Positions 1 through 8,777 of a stretch of 64,000 nucleotides of DNA are shown in pieces. Position numbers and translations under genes: made by a program. Source of the stretch: Solimonas variicoloris DSM 15731 (GTDB lineage: Bacteria > Pseudomonadota > Gammaproteobacteria > Nevskiales > Nevskiaceae). Within the stretch, counting starts at the first letter, position 1, and each line of letters begins with the position of its first letter. Location of the stretch: NCBI RefSeq assembly GCF_000382285.1, contig NZ_KB907936.1:1-64000 (forward strand), read 5' to 3'. The notes beneath the pieces are model-generated. The model saw only the letters and a program-made list of their open reading frames with translations. It had not been told where the DNA came from and made no database searches.

Positions 1-176
1 GGGCCGAACAGATCCAGGCCTTCGATCGGGCGTCCCTGCCGGTCCTGACGGGCAAAGCACGGCGCCAGCGCCGATTCGATCTCGGCCCACGGCATGCGGG
101 TTGCCAATACCGCGAGCGGGTGACGCAGATCGATCATCGCATCCAGCCGGGCGCGGAAAAAGTCCGGGGTGGTCAT
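1..176 (-). CDS. IS5-family transposase, N-terminal fragment
   Basis: Reading from the ATG at 176 the first 58 codons give a protein that starts MTTPDFFRAR and continues with IDLRHPLAVLATRMPW. This is the characteristic N-terminus of IS5-type transposases (InsH N-terminal domain). The DDE catalytic part is off the left edge, so it cannot be judged whether the gene is intact. The family moves the element by cut-and-paste transposition. Confidence 0.82.
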   Translation of the reverse strand, partial: MTTPDFFRARLDAMIDLRHPLAVLATRMPWAEIESALAPCFARQDRQGRPIEGLDLFG

Positions 177-250
177 TGAAAACCTGCGCTCCAAATCTTC
201 CAGAAAGTGAATGCGATTGCACTGGAAACTGGAGGATTCGGCAAGGCCTC
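1..250 (-). mobile_element. IS5-family insertion sequence, 5' terminal part (cut by window edge)
   Basis: The segment carries the start of an IS5-type transposase reading leftwards and about 75 bases of leader. On the minus strand the leader begins near position 250 with GAGGCCTTGCC, which resembles the GAG-CCTT ends of IS5-group elements. That boundary is inferred: the opposite terminal repeat and any target duplication lie outside the window. The proposed end is only about 8 bases beyond the bepA stop codon. Confidence 0.6.
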
Positions 251-258
251 AAGGGTGC

Positions 259-1515
259 TCAGCCCGCGCCGGGTAAGGGGCGGGCGGGTTGTTCAGGGCC
301 GACCAAATACTGGCGCGCGGCGTCCGGCTGGCCGGCGTTCATCAGCGCTTCGGCGTAGCCGAGCACGGCCGGCGCGTAGCGCGGATACATCTGCAGCACG
401 CGCTCGTAGGCGGCCAGCGCGACGTCGCGGCGGCTGTTCTGCGCGAGCAGCGCGGCGTTCAGCAACTGGATGTTGGCCTGGCGCGGATAGCGCTCGAGCA
501 GCGGTTGCAGCGTGTCCATGGCGGCCGGCACCTGGCTCTGCAGCAGCTGCGCGTAAGCCAGGCCGTAGCGATTCTCGGCGCTGTCGCGGCCCGACTTCAG
601 CTGGCTGGCGAAGTAGTCGAGCGCCTCGCTGGTGCGGTCCGACGACAGCACGCGTGCCCGTGCGCGCATCAGCGCGAATTCGGTCGAATCCTCGTGGCGG
701 ACCTTCGGCAGCTCGGCGGCGCGCGCCGTGGCTTCGGCCATGCGATTGGTGCTGAGCGGGTGCGTCAGCAGGATCTCGGGAATGCCGTTGCCGTACAGGC
801 GCGACTGCTGCTGCAGCTTGCCGAAGAAGCTGGCCATGCCGTTCGGATCGAAACCGGCCGCGGCCATGGTCTGGATGCCGATGCGGTCGGCCTCCTGCTC
901 GTGGGCGCGGGTGTAGCTGACCTGGCGCTGGTAGTTGATACCCTGGCCGATCGCCAGCGCGCCCATCACCACGTCCGGGTTCGCCGAGCCGGCGATGATC
1001 GCGGCGATCACCGCGAGCCAGGTGGCGATCGTGCCGACTTCGGTGTCCTCGACGGTGCGCGCGATATGGCGCTGCGTGATGTGCGCGAGCTCGTGGCCCA
1101 TGACGCCGGCGAGTTCGCTTTCGCTGTTGGCCGCGAGCAGCGTGCCGGCGTTGATGCCCATGTAGCCGCCGGGCAGCGCGAAGGCGTTGATGCGTGGATC
1201 CTGAACGATGAAAACCGTCAGCGGCGGCGGTTGCGTGCTGCTGGCGCCGGCGAGCTGGTAGCCGACCGCGTTGATGTAGTCGATCAGCTCCGGGTCTTCG
1301 ATCGTGTAGTTCTCACGGTACAGCTCGGCGGTGACGCGGGCGCCGAGCGCCTTCTCCTGGGCCGGCGACAGGGTGTTGTCGGCCGGCTCGCCGAGTTGCG
1401 GCAGATCGAGCGCCGAGGTCGAGACCGCCGCGGCCTGGCCGCTGACCAGGACCGTGGCGGCGACGAAGAGCGGCAGCATCCGGCGCGCCAGGGGCGATCG
1501 CAGCAGAGCGTTCAT
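259..1515 (-). CDS. bepA: BepA-like M48 metalloprotease with TPR repeats
   Basis: Periplasmic zinc metalloprotease and chaperone of the BepA/YfgC family, which in E. coli acts on outer-membrane protein assembly, including LptD. A signal peptide ends near residue 30 (VSGQAAA). The zinc site is HELAH at residues 141-145 with the downstream HEQEAD segment near 205-210. TPR-like helices fill the region after about 290. At 418 residues it is shorter than E. coli BepA (487). The tail, GPEQPARPLPGAG, is low-complexity, and the stop lies about 8 bases from the inferred end of the IS. The insertion may have trimmed the C-terminus, although the TPR core looks retained. Psd follows upstream on the same strand about 96 bases away. 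Confidence 0.88.
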   Translation of the reverse strand: MNALLRSPLARRMLPLFVAATVLVSGQAAAVSTSALDLPQLGEPADNTLSPAQEKALGARVTAELYRENYTIEDPELIDYINAVGYQLAGASSTQPPPLTVFIVQDPRINAFALPGGYMGINAGTLLAANSESELAGVMGHELAHITQRHIARTVEDTEVGTIATWLAVIAAIIAGSANPDVVMGALAIGQGINYQRQVSYTRAHEQEADRIGIQTMAAAGFDPNGMASFFGKLQQQSRLYGNGIPEILLTHPLSTNRMAEATARAAELPKVRHEDSTEFALMRARARVLSSDRTSEALDYFASQLKSGRDSAENRYGLAYAQLLQSQVPAAMDTLQPLLERYPRQANIQLLNAALLAQNSRRDVALAAYERVLQMYPRYAPAVLGYAEALMNAGQPDAARQYLVGPEQPARPLPGAG

Positions 1516-1611
1516 GCGGGAGGGAGGCTGCCTGTCGGTGGATACGTACGCCGCTTTAGAGCGCCGGCGCGAGCGGAAGTTCGCGCCGTCTCGAACAGCG
1601 GCGATCGCGCT

Positions 1612-2514
1612 TCAAGCGGCGCGCGGCCGCCAGCGGCCGAGCGTGTCGCCGAGTCGCACCGGCTGCCCGGGCGCAAGTCCGGCCTTCCATTCGATGCCGC
1701 CGGGCGGCGCCAGCAGGATGACGGTCGAGCCCATGTTGAAGCGGCCCATCTCCGCACCGCGTGCCAGCGTCACCGGACTCATCGGCGCGTACTGCTCGCT
1801 GTCGCGGCGGCGCAGGTGCGGCGGCGTCACGCGGCCGGCCCAGACCGTCTCCAGCGAACCGACGAACAGCGCGCCGACCATCGACAGTGCGACCGGTCCG
1901 GCCGGCGTGTCGAAGCGGGCGTTGAGGCGCTCGTTGCGGGTGAACAGGTTCGGCAGCGCGCGCGCCGTCGCGGCGTTGACGCTGAACAGGCGGCCCGGCA
2001 CGTAGGTCCAGTGCGCGAGGCGACCGTCGATCGGCATGTGGATGCGGTGATAGTTGTACGGCGCCAGATAGATCGTGCAGAACTCGCCGCCGACGAAGGC
2101 CTTGGCATCGGCGTCACCCGGCAGCAGGTCGTAGAGGCTGTAGGCATGGCCCTTGGCCTGGATCAGGCGGTCTTCGCCGATCGTGCCGAACTGGCTGACG
2201 GTGCCGTCGACCGGGCTGACGAAGGCCTGCGGGTCGGCCGGCATCGGCCGTGCGCCGGGTTTGAGCGCGCGCGTGAAGAAGTGGTTGAAGCTGTTGTAGT
2301 TCTCGATGCGGCTGAACTCGGCTTCCGACAGATCGATCGTGTAGCCGCGCAGGAACAGGCGGATCAGCGCGTTCTTGAAGCCGGGGTTGCGGATCTGCGT
2401 CAGCCGGAACACCAGCTGCGACAGCCAGCGCGTCGGCAGGCACAGCTGCAGCAGCACGAAGGCGCGGTCGGTGAAGCGGGCATCGGTGGGCGCGTCGGGG
2501 CTCGCCTGGGTCAT
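1612..2514 (-). CDS. psd: Phosphatidylserine decarboxylase
   Basis: Makes phosphatidylethanolamine from phosphatidylserine at the inner membrane. The precursor self-cleaves at the MGST sequence (residues 261-264), so Ser263 becomes the pyruvoyl group of the small alpha subunit. Other family marks are PVDG (Asp103) and YNYHRIH (His156, His159). The length of 300 fits the short proteobacterial type. The start at MTQASPD is taken as the only ATG giving the normal N-terminus. The gene sits between bepA and the sco gene on the same strand. Confidence 0.95.
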   Translation of the reverse strand: MTQASPDAPTDARFTDRAFVLLQLCLPTRWLSQLVFRLTQIRNPGFKNALIRLFLRGYTIDLSEAEFSRIENYNSFNHFFTRALKPGARPMPADPQAFVSPVDGTVSQFGTIGEDRLIQAKGHAYSLYDLLPGDADAKAFVGGEFCTIYLAPYNYHRIHMPIDGRLAHWTYVPGRLFSVNAATARALPNLFTRNERLNARFDTPAGPVALSMVGALFVGSLETVWAGRVTPPHLRRRDSEQYAPMSPVTLARGAEMGRFNMGSTVILLAPPGGIEWKAGLAPGQPVRLGDTLGRWRPRAA

Positions 2515-2547
2515 GGGGCGTCGGGACAGAGGAGGAAGAAGGGCTGG

Positions 2548-3174
2548 TCAGCGCGCCGCCACGGCGCGCAGGTCGGCGGCGAGTCGGGCGGCGTCGAACG
2601 GCGGCGTCATGTAGCCGGCGATGCGCGCCTGCGGGTCGATCAGGATCAGCGCCGCCGAGTGGTCCATCGTGTAGGCCTCCGGCGTCGCGCCCGGCACCTT
2701 GGCGTAGGCCACGCCGAGCATTTGCGCGAGGCGCTGCAGCCCCGGCTCCGGCGTCACCGCGGCGGTGAAGCCCGGATCGAAATACTGCACGTACTGCTTG
2801 AGGCGTTGCGGCGTATCGCGTTCCGGGTCGACCGACAGGAACACCACGCGCAGCGACGCGGCGTCGGGGCCCAGCTGCGCGACCACGTTCTTGAGCATCG
2901 CCAGCGTGGTCGGGCAGACGTCGGGGCAGGACGTGAAGCCGGGAAAGATCAGCGTCCAGTGGCCGGTGAGGCTGTCGCGCGTGAACGGCCGGCCGTCCTG
3001 GTCGGTGGCGCTGAACTCGGCCAGCGCGCGCGGCTGCTGCAGCAGGGTGCCCGACTGCAGGGCGACCGTCGCCGGCTTCTGCAGCCAGATCGCCGCGAGC
3101 AGGCCGACGGCCAGCGCGCCGGCGCCGAAAATGACGAACAGCAGACTGCGGGGCGTGGCGTGGTTCGAGGGCAT
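2548..3174 (-). CDS. SCO1/SenC-family copper chaperone
   Basis: Thioredoxin-fold protein that delivers copper to the CuA site of cytochrome c oxidase or acts as a thiol reductant. One N-terminal membrane anchor spans residues 11-31. The copper-binding motif is CPDVCP (Cys83, Cys87) with the distal His172 in MDHSAA. All three ligands are present. The frame stays open far upstream, over prmB, but the ATG at 3174 gives the expected 208-residue protein with its anchor at the N-terminus. It is transcribed divergently from prmB and lies 33 bases from psd. Confidence 0.92.
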   Translation of the reverse strand: MPSNHATPRSLLFVIFGAGALAVGLLAAIWLQKPATVALQSGTLLQQPRALAEFSATDQDGRPFTRDSLTGHWTLIFPGFTSCPDVCPTTLAMLKNVVAQLGPDAASLRVVFLSVDPERDTPQRLKQYVQYFDPGFTAAVTPEPGLQRLAQMLGVAYAKVPGATPEAYTMDHSAALILIDPQARIAGYMTPPFDAARLAADLRAVAAR

Positions 3175-3238
3175 GGCGGCGGAGGCGGCGCGGGAAGCGT
3201 CATTATTCCACAGGCGCCGCGGTCCGCCGTGCGCCGGT

Positions 3239-3268
3239 TTGTCGGTATGGACCGCGGCACCGCATAAT
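3239..3268 (+). promoter_or_regulatory. Putative sigma-70 promoter of prmB
   Basis: TTGTCG (3239-3244) and CATAAT (3263-3268) are separated by 18 bases and lie 33 bases before the prmB start, in the divergent gap with the sco gene. The match is reasonable but not tested. Confidence 0.4.
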
Positions 3269-3300
3269 TCGCGCCCTCGTTCGCCACGACGTCTGCGGCC

Positions 3301-4218
3301 ATGCCACGCTCTTCCCGATCCGTCCACGCCGACGATACGGCCAGCCTCGTCACCGTCCGCGACCTCGTGCGCTGGGGCGCCAGTCGCTTCATCGAAGCCG
3401 GCCTGAGCTTCGGCCACGGCACCGACAATGCGCTCGACGAAGCCTTCCATCTGGTCCTGCACGCGCTGCCGCTGCCGGCCGACGTGCCGGCGCTCTATCT
3501 CGAAAGCAACGTCACGCCGCGCGAGCGCGCCGCCGTGCTCAAGCTGCTGCGCGCGCGCATCACCACGCGCAAGCCGGCCGCCTATCTGCTCGGCCACATC
3601 GAGTTCTGTGGCCTGGACTTCGAGGTCGACGAGAACGTGCTGATTCCGCGTTCGCCGATCGGCGAGCTGATCGAACGCCACTTCGCGCCGTGGCTGACGC
3701 AGGCGCCGGTGCGCGTGCTCGATCTGTGCACCGGCAGCGGCTGCATCGGCATCGCCTGTGCCGCGGCCTTTCCGGACGCGCAGGTCGATCTCGCCGACAT
3801 CAGCGCCAAGGCGCTCGCCGTGGCGCGCCGCAACGTCGCCCGCCATGCGATGGGCAACCAGGTCCGCGTCATCAAGTCGGACGTCTTCGACGGGCTCGTC
3901 AACGAGGTCTACGACCTCATCGTCACCAATCCGCCGTACGTGCCGAATGCCGAGTGGAAGGCGCTCGCCACCGAGTACCGGCACGAGCCGAAAATGGCGC
4001 TGGCCGCCGGTGCCGACGGCATGGATATCGTCGCGCGCATCCTCGACAGTGCCGCGCGCCATCTGACCAACGAAGGCTGGCTGGTCTGCGAGGTCGGCGG
4101 CAGCGTCGCCGAGTTCGAGGCACGCTGGCCGAAGCTGCCGGTCACCTGGGTCGAGTTCGAGCGCGGTGGCGACGGCGTCTTCATCATCTCGCGCGCCGAT
4201 TTGGTCGCGAACCTGTGA
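3301..4218 (+). CDS. prmB: Ribosomal protein L3 N5-glutamine methyltransferase
   Basis: SAM-dependent enzyme that methylates a glutamine side chain of ribosomal protein L3. An N-terminal helical domain is followed by a Rossmann fold with DLCTGSGCIG (141-150) for SAM and the NPPY motif (210-213) that holds the glutamine amide. The length of 305 matches the family. The related release-factor enzyme PrmC shares NPPY, but the N-terminal sequence (DLVRWGASRF, then TDNALDEA) is that of PrmB. AroC follows 69 bases downstream, a common arrangement. Confidence 0.93.
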   Translation: MPRSSRSVHADDTASLVTVRDLVRWGASRFIEAGLSFGHGTDNALDEAFHLVLHALPLPADVPALYLESNVTPRERAAVLKLLRARITTRKPAAYLLGHIEFCGLDFEVDENVLIPRSPIGELIERHFAPWLTQAPVRVLDLCTGSGCIGIACAAAFPDAQVDLADISAKALAVARRNVARHAMGNQVRVIKSDVFDGLVNEVYDLIVTNPPYVPNAEWKALATEYRHEPKMALAAGADGMDIVARILDSAARHLTNEGWLVCEVGGSVAEFEARWPKLPVTWVEFERGGDGVFIISRADLVANL

Positions 4219-4287
4219 GGCGCACGGGCCGGGCTTCATCGGGCAATGCCGTCCGGCCGCGGACGATCGCTAGGAACTGAGCTTACG

Positions 4288-5391
4288 ATGTCGGGAAACA
4301 CGTTCGGGAAACTCTTCTGCGTCACCAGCTTCGGCGAGTCGCACGGCGCCGGCATCGGCTGCGTGGTCGACGGCTGTCCGCCGGGGCTGGAACTGTCCGA
4401 GGCCGATATCCAGCCGGAGCTGGACCGGCGCAAGCCGGGCACGTCGAAGTACGTCACGCAGCGCAAGGAAGCCGATCAGGTCGAGATTCTCTCGGGCGTG
4501 TTCGAGGGCCGGACCACCGGCACGCCGATCGCGCTGCTGATCCGCAACACCGACCAGCGCTCGTACGACTACGAGAAGATCAAGCAGGTGTTCCGGCCGA
4601 ACCACGCCGACTACGCCTATGTGCAGAAGTACGGCATCCGCGATCATCGCGGCGGCGGCCGTTCGAGCGCGCGCGAGACCGCCGTGCGCGTCGCCGCCGG
4701 CGCGATCGCGCGCAAGTGGCTGCGCGAGAAGTACGACATCCGGATCCGCGGCTGTGTCGAGCAGGTCGGTGACATTCATTGCGCGCAGCTCGACTGGGAT
4801 GCGGTGACGCAGAACCCGTTCTTCTGCGCCGACCCGGCCCGCGTGCCGGAACTCGAAGCGCTGATCGACCGCCTGCGCAGCGAAGGCGACTCGATCGGCG
4901 CCAGGCTTTACGTCGAAGCGACGAACGTGCCGCCGGGCTTCGGCGAGCCGGTGTTCGACCGCCTCGACGCCGAGATCGCCTACGCGCTGATGTCGATCAA
5001 CGCCGTCAAGGGCGTCGAGATCGGCGACGGCATGGCGGTCGCGCGAATGCGCGGCACCGAGCATCGCGACGAGCTGACGCCGGACGGCTTTCTCGGCAAT
5101 CACTCGGGCGGCATCACCGGCGGCATCTCGACTGGCCAGACCGTCTACGCACGCTACGCGATCAAGCCGACGTCGAGCATCACGACGCCGGGCCTGAGCA
5201 TCGACGAAGCCGGGCAGGCGACCGAGATGCGCACGACCGGCCGCCACGATCCCTGCGTCGGCCTGCGCGCGACACCGGTCGCCGAGGCGATGCTGGCGCT
5301 GGTGCTGATCGACCACGCGCTGCGCCAGCGCGCGCAGAACGCCGACGTGGTGCCGCCGACGCCGCGCATTCCCGGCGCGCGCCACGGATGA
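4288..5391 (+). CDS. aroC: Chorismate synthase
   Basis: Final enzyme of the shikimate pathway: EPSP to chorismate, using reduced FMN. The family signatures GESHG near the start, the [11 protein letters not shown] segment and the C-terminal RHDPC are intact. I chose the ATG at 4288 ([10 protein letters not shown], 367 residues) over the in-frame ATG at 4246 because it gives the conserved start and has AGGA at 4272. It provides chorismate for the trp genes further along the window. Confidence 0.96.
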   Translation: MSGNTFGKLFCVTSFGESHGAGIGCVVDGCPPGLELSEADIQPELDRRKPGTSKYVTQRKEADQVEILSGVFEGRTTGTPIALLIRNTDQRSYDYEKIKQVFRPNHADYAYVQKYGIRDHRGGGRSSARETAVRVAAGAIARKWLREKYDIRIRGCVEQVGDIHCAQLDWDAVTQNPFFCADPARVPELEALIDRLRSEGDSIGARLYVEATNVPPGFGEPVFDRLDAEIAYALMSINAVKGVEIGDGMAVARMRGTEHRDELTPDGFLGNHSGGITGGISTGQTVYARYAIKPTSSITTPGLSIDEAGQATEMRTTGRHDPCVGLRATPVAEAMLALVLIDHALRQRAQNADVVPPTPRIPGARHG

Positions 5392-5469
5392 GCGCCGGCC
5401 GCTGTCCGCGCCGGGCGCGCGGCGCCGGCGGCGCGCGAACCTGCCGCGCCGAGCGGATGGCCTGAGCCG

Positions 5470-6639
5470 ATGACGCAGCCCCGAGCGGGCGTCGACCGTC
5501 TGGCGTGGCGGCTGTCGAGCTTCTACTTTTTCTACTACGCGACGGTCGGCGCCTTCATGCCGTACTGGTCGCCGTACCTGGCGGCGCGCGGTTTCTCGGC
5601 GGCGCAGATGGGCATCGCCTATGCGCTGATGGGCGGCATGCGCACCTTCGTGCCGCTGGCCTGGGGCTGGTACGCCGACCATCGCGGCAAGCGCGTCGGC
5701 CTGATCCGCGCCGCGAGCCTCGCCGCGCTGCTGTCGTTCCTGACGATTCCGTTCGTGCCCGGCGTGTTCTGGGTCGGCGCCGTGATGGTCGCCTACACGC
5801 TGTTCTGGCACGCGCTGCTGCCGCAGTTCGAGGTCGTCGCGCTCAGTCACACCGCGGCGCGCGGCGGCGACTACGCGCGCGTGCGGCTGTGGGGCTCGGT
5901 CGGCTTCATCGTCACCGTGCTCGGTCTCGGCCTGCTGCTCGATCGCGTCGGCATGCTGTGGCTGCCGTGGCTGGTCGGTCTGTTCTGGCTCGGCATGGCG
6001 CTGTCGAGCTGGCTGGTGCCGGAGCCGCCGCCGCTGCGCGCCGCCGCCGCCGGCGCACCGGCCTCGCTGCTGGCGGCGCTGCGCCAGCCCGGCGTGCTCG
6101 CGCTGCTGGTGGTCTGCTTCTGCTCGCAGCTGAGCTTCGCGCCGTACTACAACTTCTTCACGCTGTTCCTCGACCGCCACGGCTACGCGCGCAGCGTCGC
6201 CGGTCTGCTGTGGTCGCTGGCGGTGATCGCCGAGATCGTGATGTTCGTCTACGCCGGACGCCTGATCGCGCGAGTCGGCGCGCGGCGGCTGATGGTCCTG
6301 GCGCTGGCGGCGACGGCGCTGCGCTGGTCGCTGACGGCGCTGTGCGTCGATGCCTGGCCGCTGCTGATCGCGCTGCAGATCAGCCACGCCCTGAGTTTCG
6401 CGAGCTATCACGCGGTGGCGATGCACTACGTGCAGCGCCTGTTTCCGGGTGCGCTGCAGGGCCGCGGGCAGGCGATCTACAACGCTGCCGCCTACGGCAT
6501 CGGCGGCTCGGTCGGCAGCCTGTCGGCCGGCTATCTGTGGCAGGCGCAGTCGCCGGAAACGGTGTACCTCGCGGCCGGCCTGGTCGCGGCGATCGGCTGG
6601 TGGGTCGCCTACCGGCGCCTGCCGGCGGCGGACGCGTAG
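5470..6639 (+). CDS. MFS transporter, HcaT/LacY-like (PPP) family
   Basis: Inner-membrane transporter of 389 residues with about twelve hydrophobic segments and no signal peptide. The start, FYFFYYATVGAFMPYWSPYL, and the loop WGWYADHRGKR between helices 2 and 3 are typical of the MFS_1-like group that includes the 3-phenylpropionate transporter HcaT. The substrate cannot be read from the sequence. It follows aroC by 78 bases and converges on the nitrilase gene with an 18-base gap. Confidence 0.85.
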   Translation: MTQPRAGVDRLAWRLSSFYFFYYATVGAFMPYWSPYLAARGFSAAQMGIAYALMGGMRTFVPLAWGWYADHRGKRVGLIRAASLAALLSFLTIPFVPGVFWVGAVMVAYTLFWHALLPQFEVVALSHTAARGGDYARVRLWGSVGFIVTVLGLGLLLDRVGMLWLPWLVGLFWLGMALSSWLVPEPPPLRAAAAGAPASLLAALRQPGVLALLVVCFCSQLSFAPYYNFFTLFLDRHGYARSVAGLLWSLAVIAEIVMFVYAGRLIARVGARRLMVLALAATALRWSLTALCVDAWPLLIALQISHALSFASYHAVAMHYVQRLFPGALQGRGQAIYNAAAYGIGGSVGSLSAGYLWQAQSPETVYLAAGLVAAIGWWVAYRRLPAADA

Positions 6640-6657
6640 CCGCGGCGTCGGCCGGGT

Positions 6658-7548
6658 TCAGAGGTCGACGACGTCGACCGCCGGCAGGCTGATGTCGCCC
6701 TGTTCGGCCCAGTGGCGGTGATTGAAGACCTGGCCTTCGTTGCGCACCTTCATCACCGCGCCGAGGTCGACGTCGGCGTAGACCCAGGCCGCCGCGTTCC
6801 ATTGGCCTTCGACGATCACGCCGGAATCCGGAAAGCCGCGATCCGGCGGACCGAACACGCCGGCGCGGCCGACGTTGACGTCGATCGCCGCCGACCACGG
6901 CGCCTCGCCGACCAGCGGCGCCTGCGCGACGTAGCACTGGTTCTCCAGCGCGCGCGCCTGACTGCCGACGCGCACGCGCCAGTAGCCGGCCGCGGTGTCG
7001 GTGCAGCTCGGTACCAGGATCAGCTCGGCGCCGGCTTCGCACTGGGCGCGCGCCAGCAGCGGGAATTCGCTGTCGTAGCAGATATCGACGGCCAGCACGC
7101 CGAGCGCCGTGCGGAAGACCTTGAGGCCGCTGTCCGGCGCCGCCGAGATGTCCCAGACCTCGCGCTCGAAGCGCGTCATGATCTGCTTGTCCTGGAAGGC
7201 GGCGCGGCCGTCCGGCGCGCAAAGCCAGGCGCGGTTGACGGTGCAGTCCAGCGACAGCTGCCACGGAAAGCTGCCGGCGAGCAGATAGACGCCGTGCTGC
7301 TGCGCCAGCCGCCGGTGCAGGTCGAGATAGTCGTCGCGCAGTGCCTGCAGCGCCGTGACCTGCCGCGCCAGATCGGCACGCGTGGCGGCGTCGAACAGCG
7401 CGGCCAGGCTCATCGACGCGTACTCGGGGAACAGCAGCAGCTGCGCGCCGGCCTGCGCCGCCTCGGCGACCCAGCGCCCGAGCTGCGTTTCGACCTCATC
7501 CCAGCGGCGCGGCTCGGACACCGGATACTGTGCGACGGCGAGCTTCAT
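6658..7548 (-). CDS. Carbon-nitrogen hydrolase (nitrilase superfamily)
   Basis: Cytoplasmic amidase-type hydrolase with the complete Glu-Lys-Cys triad: Glu42 (FPEYA), Lys121 (FQDKQIM) and Cys157 (DICYDSEFP). The length of 296 is that of a single-domain member. The substrate is unknown. It is the last gene of a tight three-gene operon: its ATG overlaps the stop of the acetyltransferase gene as ATGA. The partners suggest amide hydrolysis coupled to acyl transfer, but that is inference. Confidence 0.88.
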   Translation of the reverse strand: MKLAVAQYPVSEPRRWDEVETQLGRWVAEAAQAGAQLLLFPEYASMSLAALFDAATRADLARQVTALQALRDDYLDLHRRLAQQHGVYLLAGSFPWQLSLDCTVNRAWLCAPDGRAAFQDKQIMTRFEREVWDISAAPDSGLKVFRTALGVLAVDICYDSEFPLLARAQCEAGAELILVPSCTDTAAGYWRVRVGSQARALENQCYVAQAPLVGEAPWSAAIDVNVGRAGVFGPPDRGFPDSGVIVEGQWNAAAWVYADVDLGAVMKVRNEGQVFNHRHWAEQGDISLPAVDVVDL

Positions 7549-8156
7549 CGGACGGCCTCCAGCTTGCGCATCCAGAAGGTCATCGGCTTGTCGGTCGAAG
7601 CCGCCTCGCCGAGATCGGGCCAGGACAGCGTCGCGCGCAGGCCCGGTTCCTTGCGGTAGCCGCGCTTGTGCCAGAACGCGTCATTCGGTACGTAGCCGGG
7701 CGGCTGGCGCGGGTCGTCGTCACGGCGCTCGACCGAGCAGAACGCGCAGACCGACAGGCCCAGCTCGCGCGCGTGCCGTTCGCGCAATTCGAAGAATTGC
7801 ACGCCGAGGCCGCGGCCGCGATACGCGCGCAGCAGCACCGATTCGCCGAAGTAGTCGATCGGTGCCAGCGCCAGTCCGGCGTCGAGGAACGGCAGCTGCA
7901 GTTCGCGCGGCGCGTCGACCAGCGGCAGCACGGTCGAAGCGCCGACGCAGCGCGCGCCATCCCAGACCAGGATCGCGAGACTGCGCGGGCAATCGAGGTA
8001 CATCTGCAGATAGTGCCGCTCGTAGTCGGCGCTGCCCTCGTAGAGGTACGGCCAGTCGCGGAACACGGCGATGCGCAGCTCGGCGAGCGCATCGAGCTGC
8101 GTCGCGATCTGCGCGCCGCGCAGCGTTTCGATGCGCAGGGCCGCGGCGTCGTTCAC
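7545..8156 (-). CDS. GNAT-family acyltransferase
   Basis: A 203-residue GNAT-fold protein. Motif A is seen as LLRAYRGRGLGVQFF, the acetyl-CoA phosphate loop. The N-terminal part (AELRIAVFRDWPYLYEGSADYERHYL) is typical of an uncharacterised proteobacterial group often found next to nitrilases. I place the start at the GTG at 8156, which overlaps the stop of the preceding gene (GTGA), matching the translational coupling in the rest of the operon. Acceptor unknown. Confidence 0.82.
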   Translation of the reverse strand: MNDAAALRIETLRGAQIATQLDALAELRIAVFRDWPYLYEGSADYERHYLQMYLDCPRSLAILVWDGARCVGASTVLPLVDAPRELQLPFLDAGLALAPIDYFGESVLLRAYRGRGLGVQFFELRERHARELGLSVCAFCSVERRDDDPRQPPGYVPNDAFWHKRGYRKEPGLRATLSWPDLGEAASTDKPMTFWMRKLEAVR

Positions 8157-8557
8157 GCGCCGACCTGGCGGAGCCAGTCTTCGAGGTTGTAGTAGTTCGT
8201 CACCCGCGCGACCTTGCCGTCGCGGATGTCGAAGAACGCGCCGCCGGGCAGGCGGTAGGTCTGGCCGTGCGCTTCGGGCAGGCCTTCGTCGGTCGCCAGA
8301 TAGGTGCCCAGCACCACGTACTCGGCCGCGGCGCGGCTGCCGTCGGCGTTGCTCATGATGACGATGTCGACGATCTGCTCGCGATAGCTGCGGTTCATGC
8401 GCGCGATGAAGTCGCGGAACGCGGCCTTGCCGGATTCGCGTGCGCCCTGGTTGATGTCGTGCGCGACGTCCTCGGTCAGCAGGCCGAAGAAGGTTTCCCA
8501 TTCGGCGGCGTTGAAGGCGGCGTAATAGCGTTCGATCAGCTGGGTGGACGGATTCAT
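8153..8557 (-). CDS. SnoaL/NTF2-like protein, ketosteroid-isomerase-related
   Basis: Small (134 residues) cone-shaped NTF2-like fold protein: an N-terminal helix IERYYAAFNAAEW and a C-terminal strand pair FFDIRDGKVARVTNYYNLEDW. It matches the uncharacterised steroid delta-isomerase-related family rather than a proven isomerase. It is first in the operon with the GNAT and nitrilase genes and is transcribed divergently from the export operon across a 220-base gap. Confidence 0.83.
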   Translation of the reverse strand: MNPSTQLIERYYAAFNAAEWETFFGLLTEDVAHDINQGARESGKAAFRDFIARMNRSYREQIVDIVIMSNADGSRAAAEYVVLGTYLATDEGLPEAHGQTYRLPGGAFFDIRDGKVARVTNYYNLEDWLRQVGA

Positions 8558-8697
8558 CGAAGTCTGCGGGCAGGCGTGAGTGGGAGCGGGCGCGCGTCAG
8601 TGTACGGCGCAGGCGCACGATGTCCATCGCAGCGCCGTAAAACGGTGTTTCGCGTCAGCGTTGTGCATGCGATCGGCGGTGAGCGCGGCGAGGCGGT

Positions 8698-8711
8698 TTG
8701 ACGAACATCAA
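8698..8711 (+). promoter_or_regulatory. FNR/ANR-like box in the divergent promoter region
   Basis: TTGAC-GAAC-ATCAA matches the FNR consensus TTGAT-N4-ATCAA with one substitution. It is about 67 bases before the TolC-like start in the 8558-8777 gap. The same TTGACG could be a -35 element followed by GATAGA at 8723, though the spacing is poor. No other structure is evident in this gap. Confidence 0.35.
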
Positions 8712-8777
8712 TGCTGCATCGCGATAGAGCCGCTAAGATGTCGACCATCACGTTCCGTCGTCGAAAGGCCAGTCCCC

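Noticed and set aside
289-3267. Very long open frame on the plus strand across bepA, psd and sco
   Set aside because: It is antisense to three recognised genes and its translation is Arg/Ala/Gly/Val-rich without domains. GC-biased codons remove stops in the opposite frame.
4270-6426. Long minus-strand frame opposite aroC and the MFS gene
   Set aside because: Low-complexity Arg/Gln/Asp-rich product, antisense to two clear genes.
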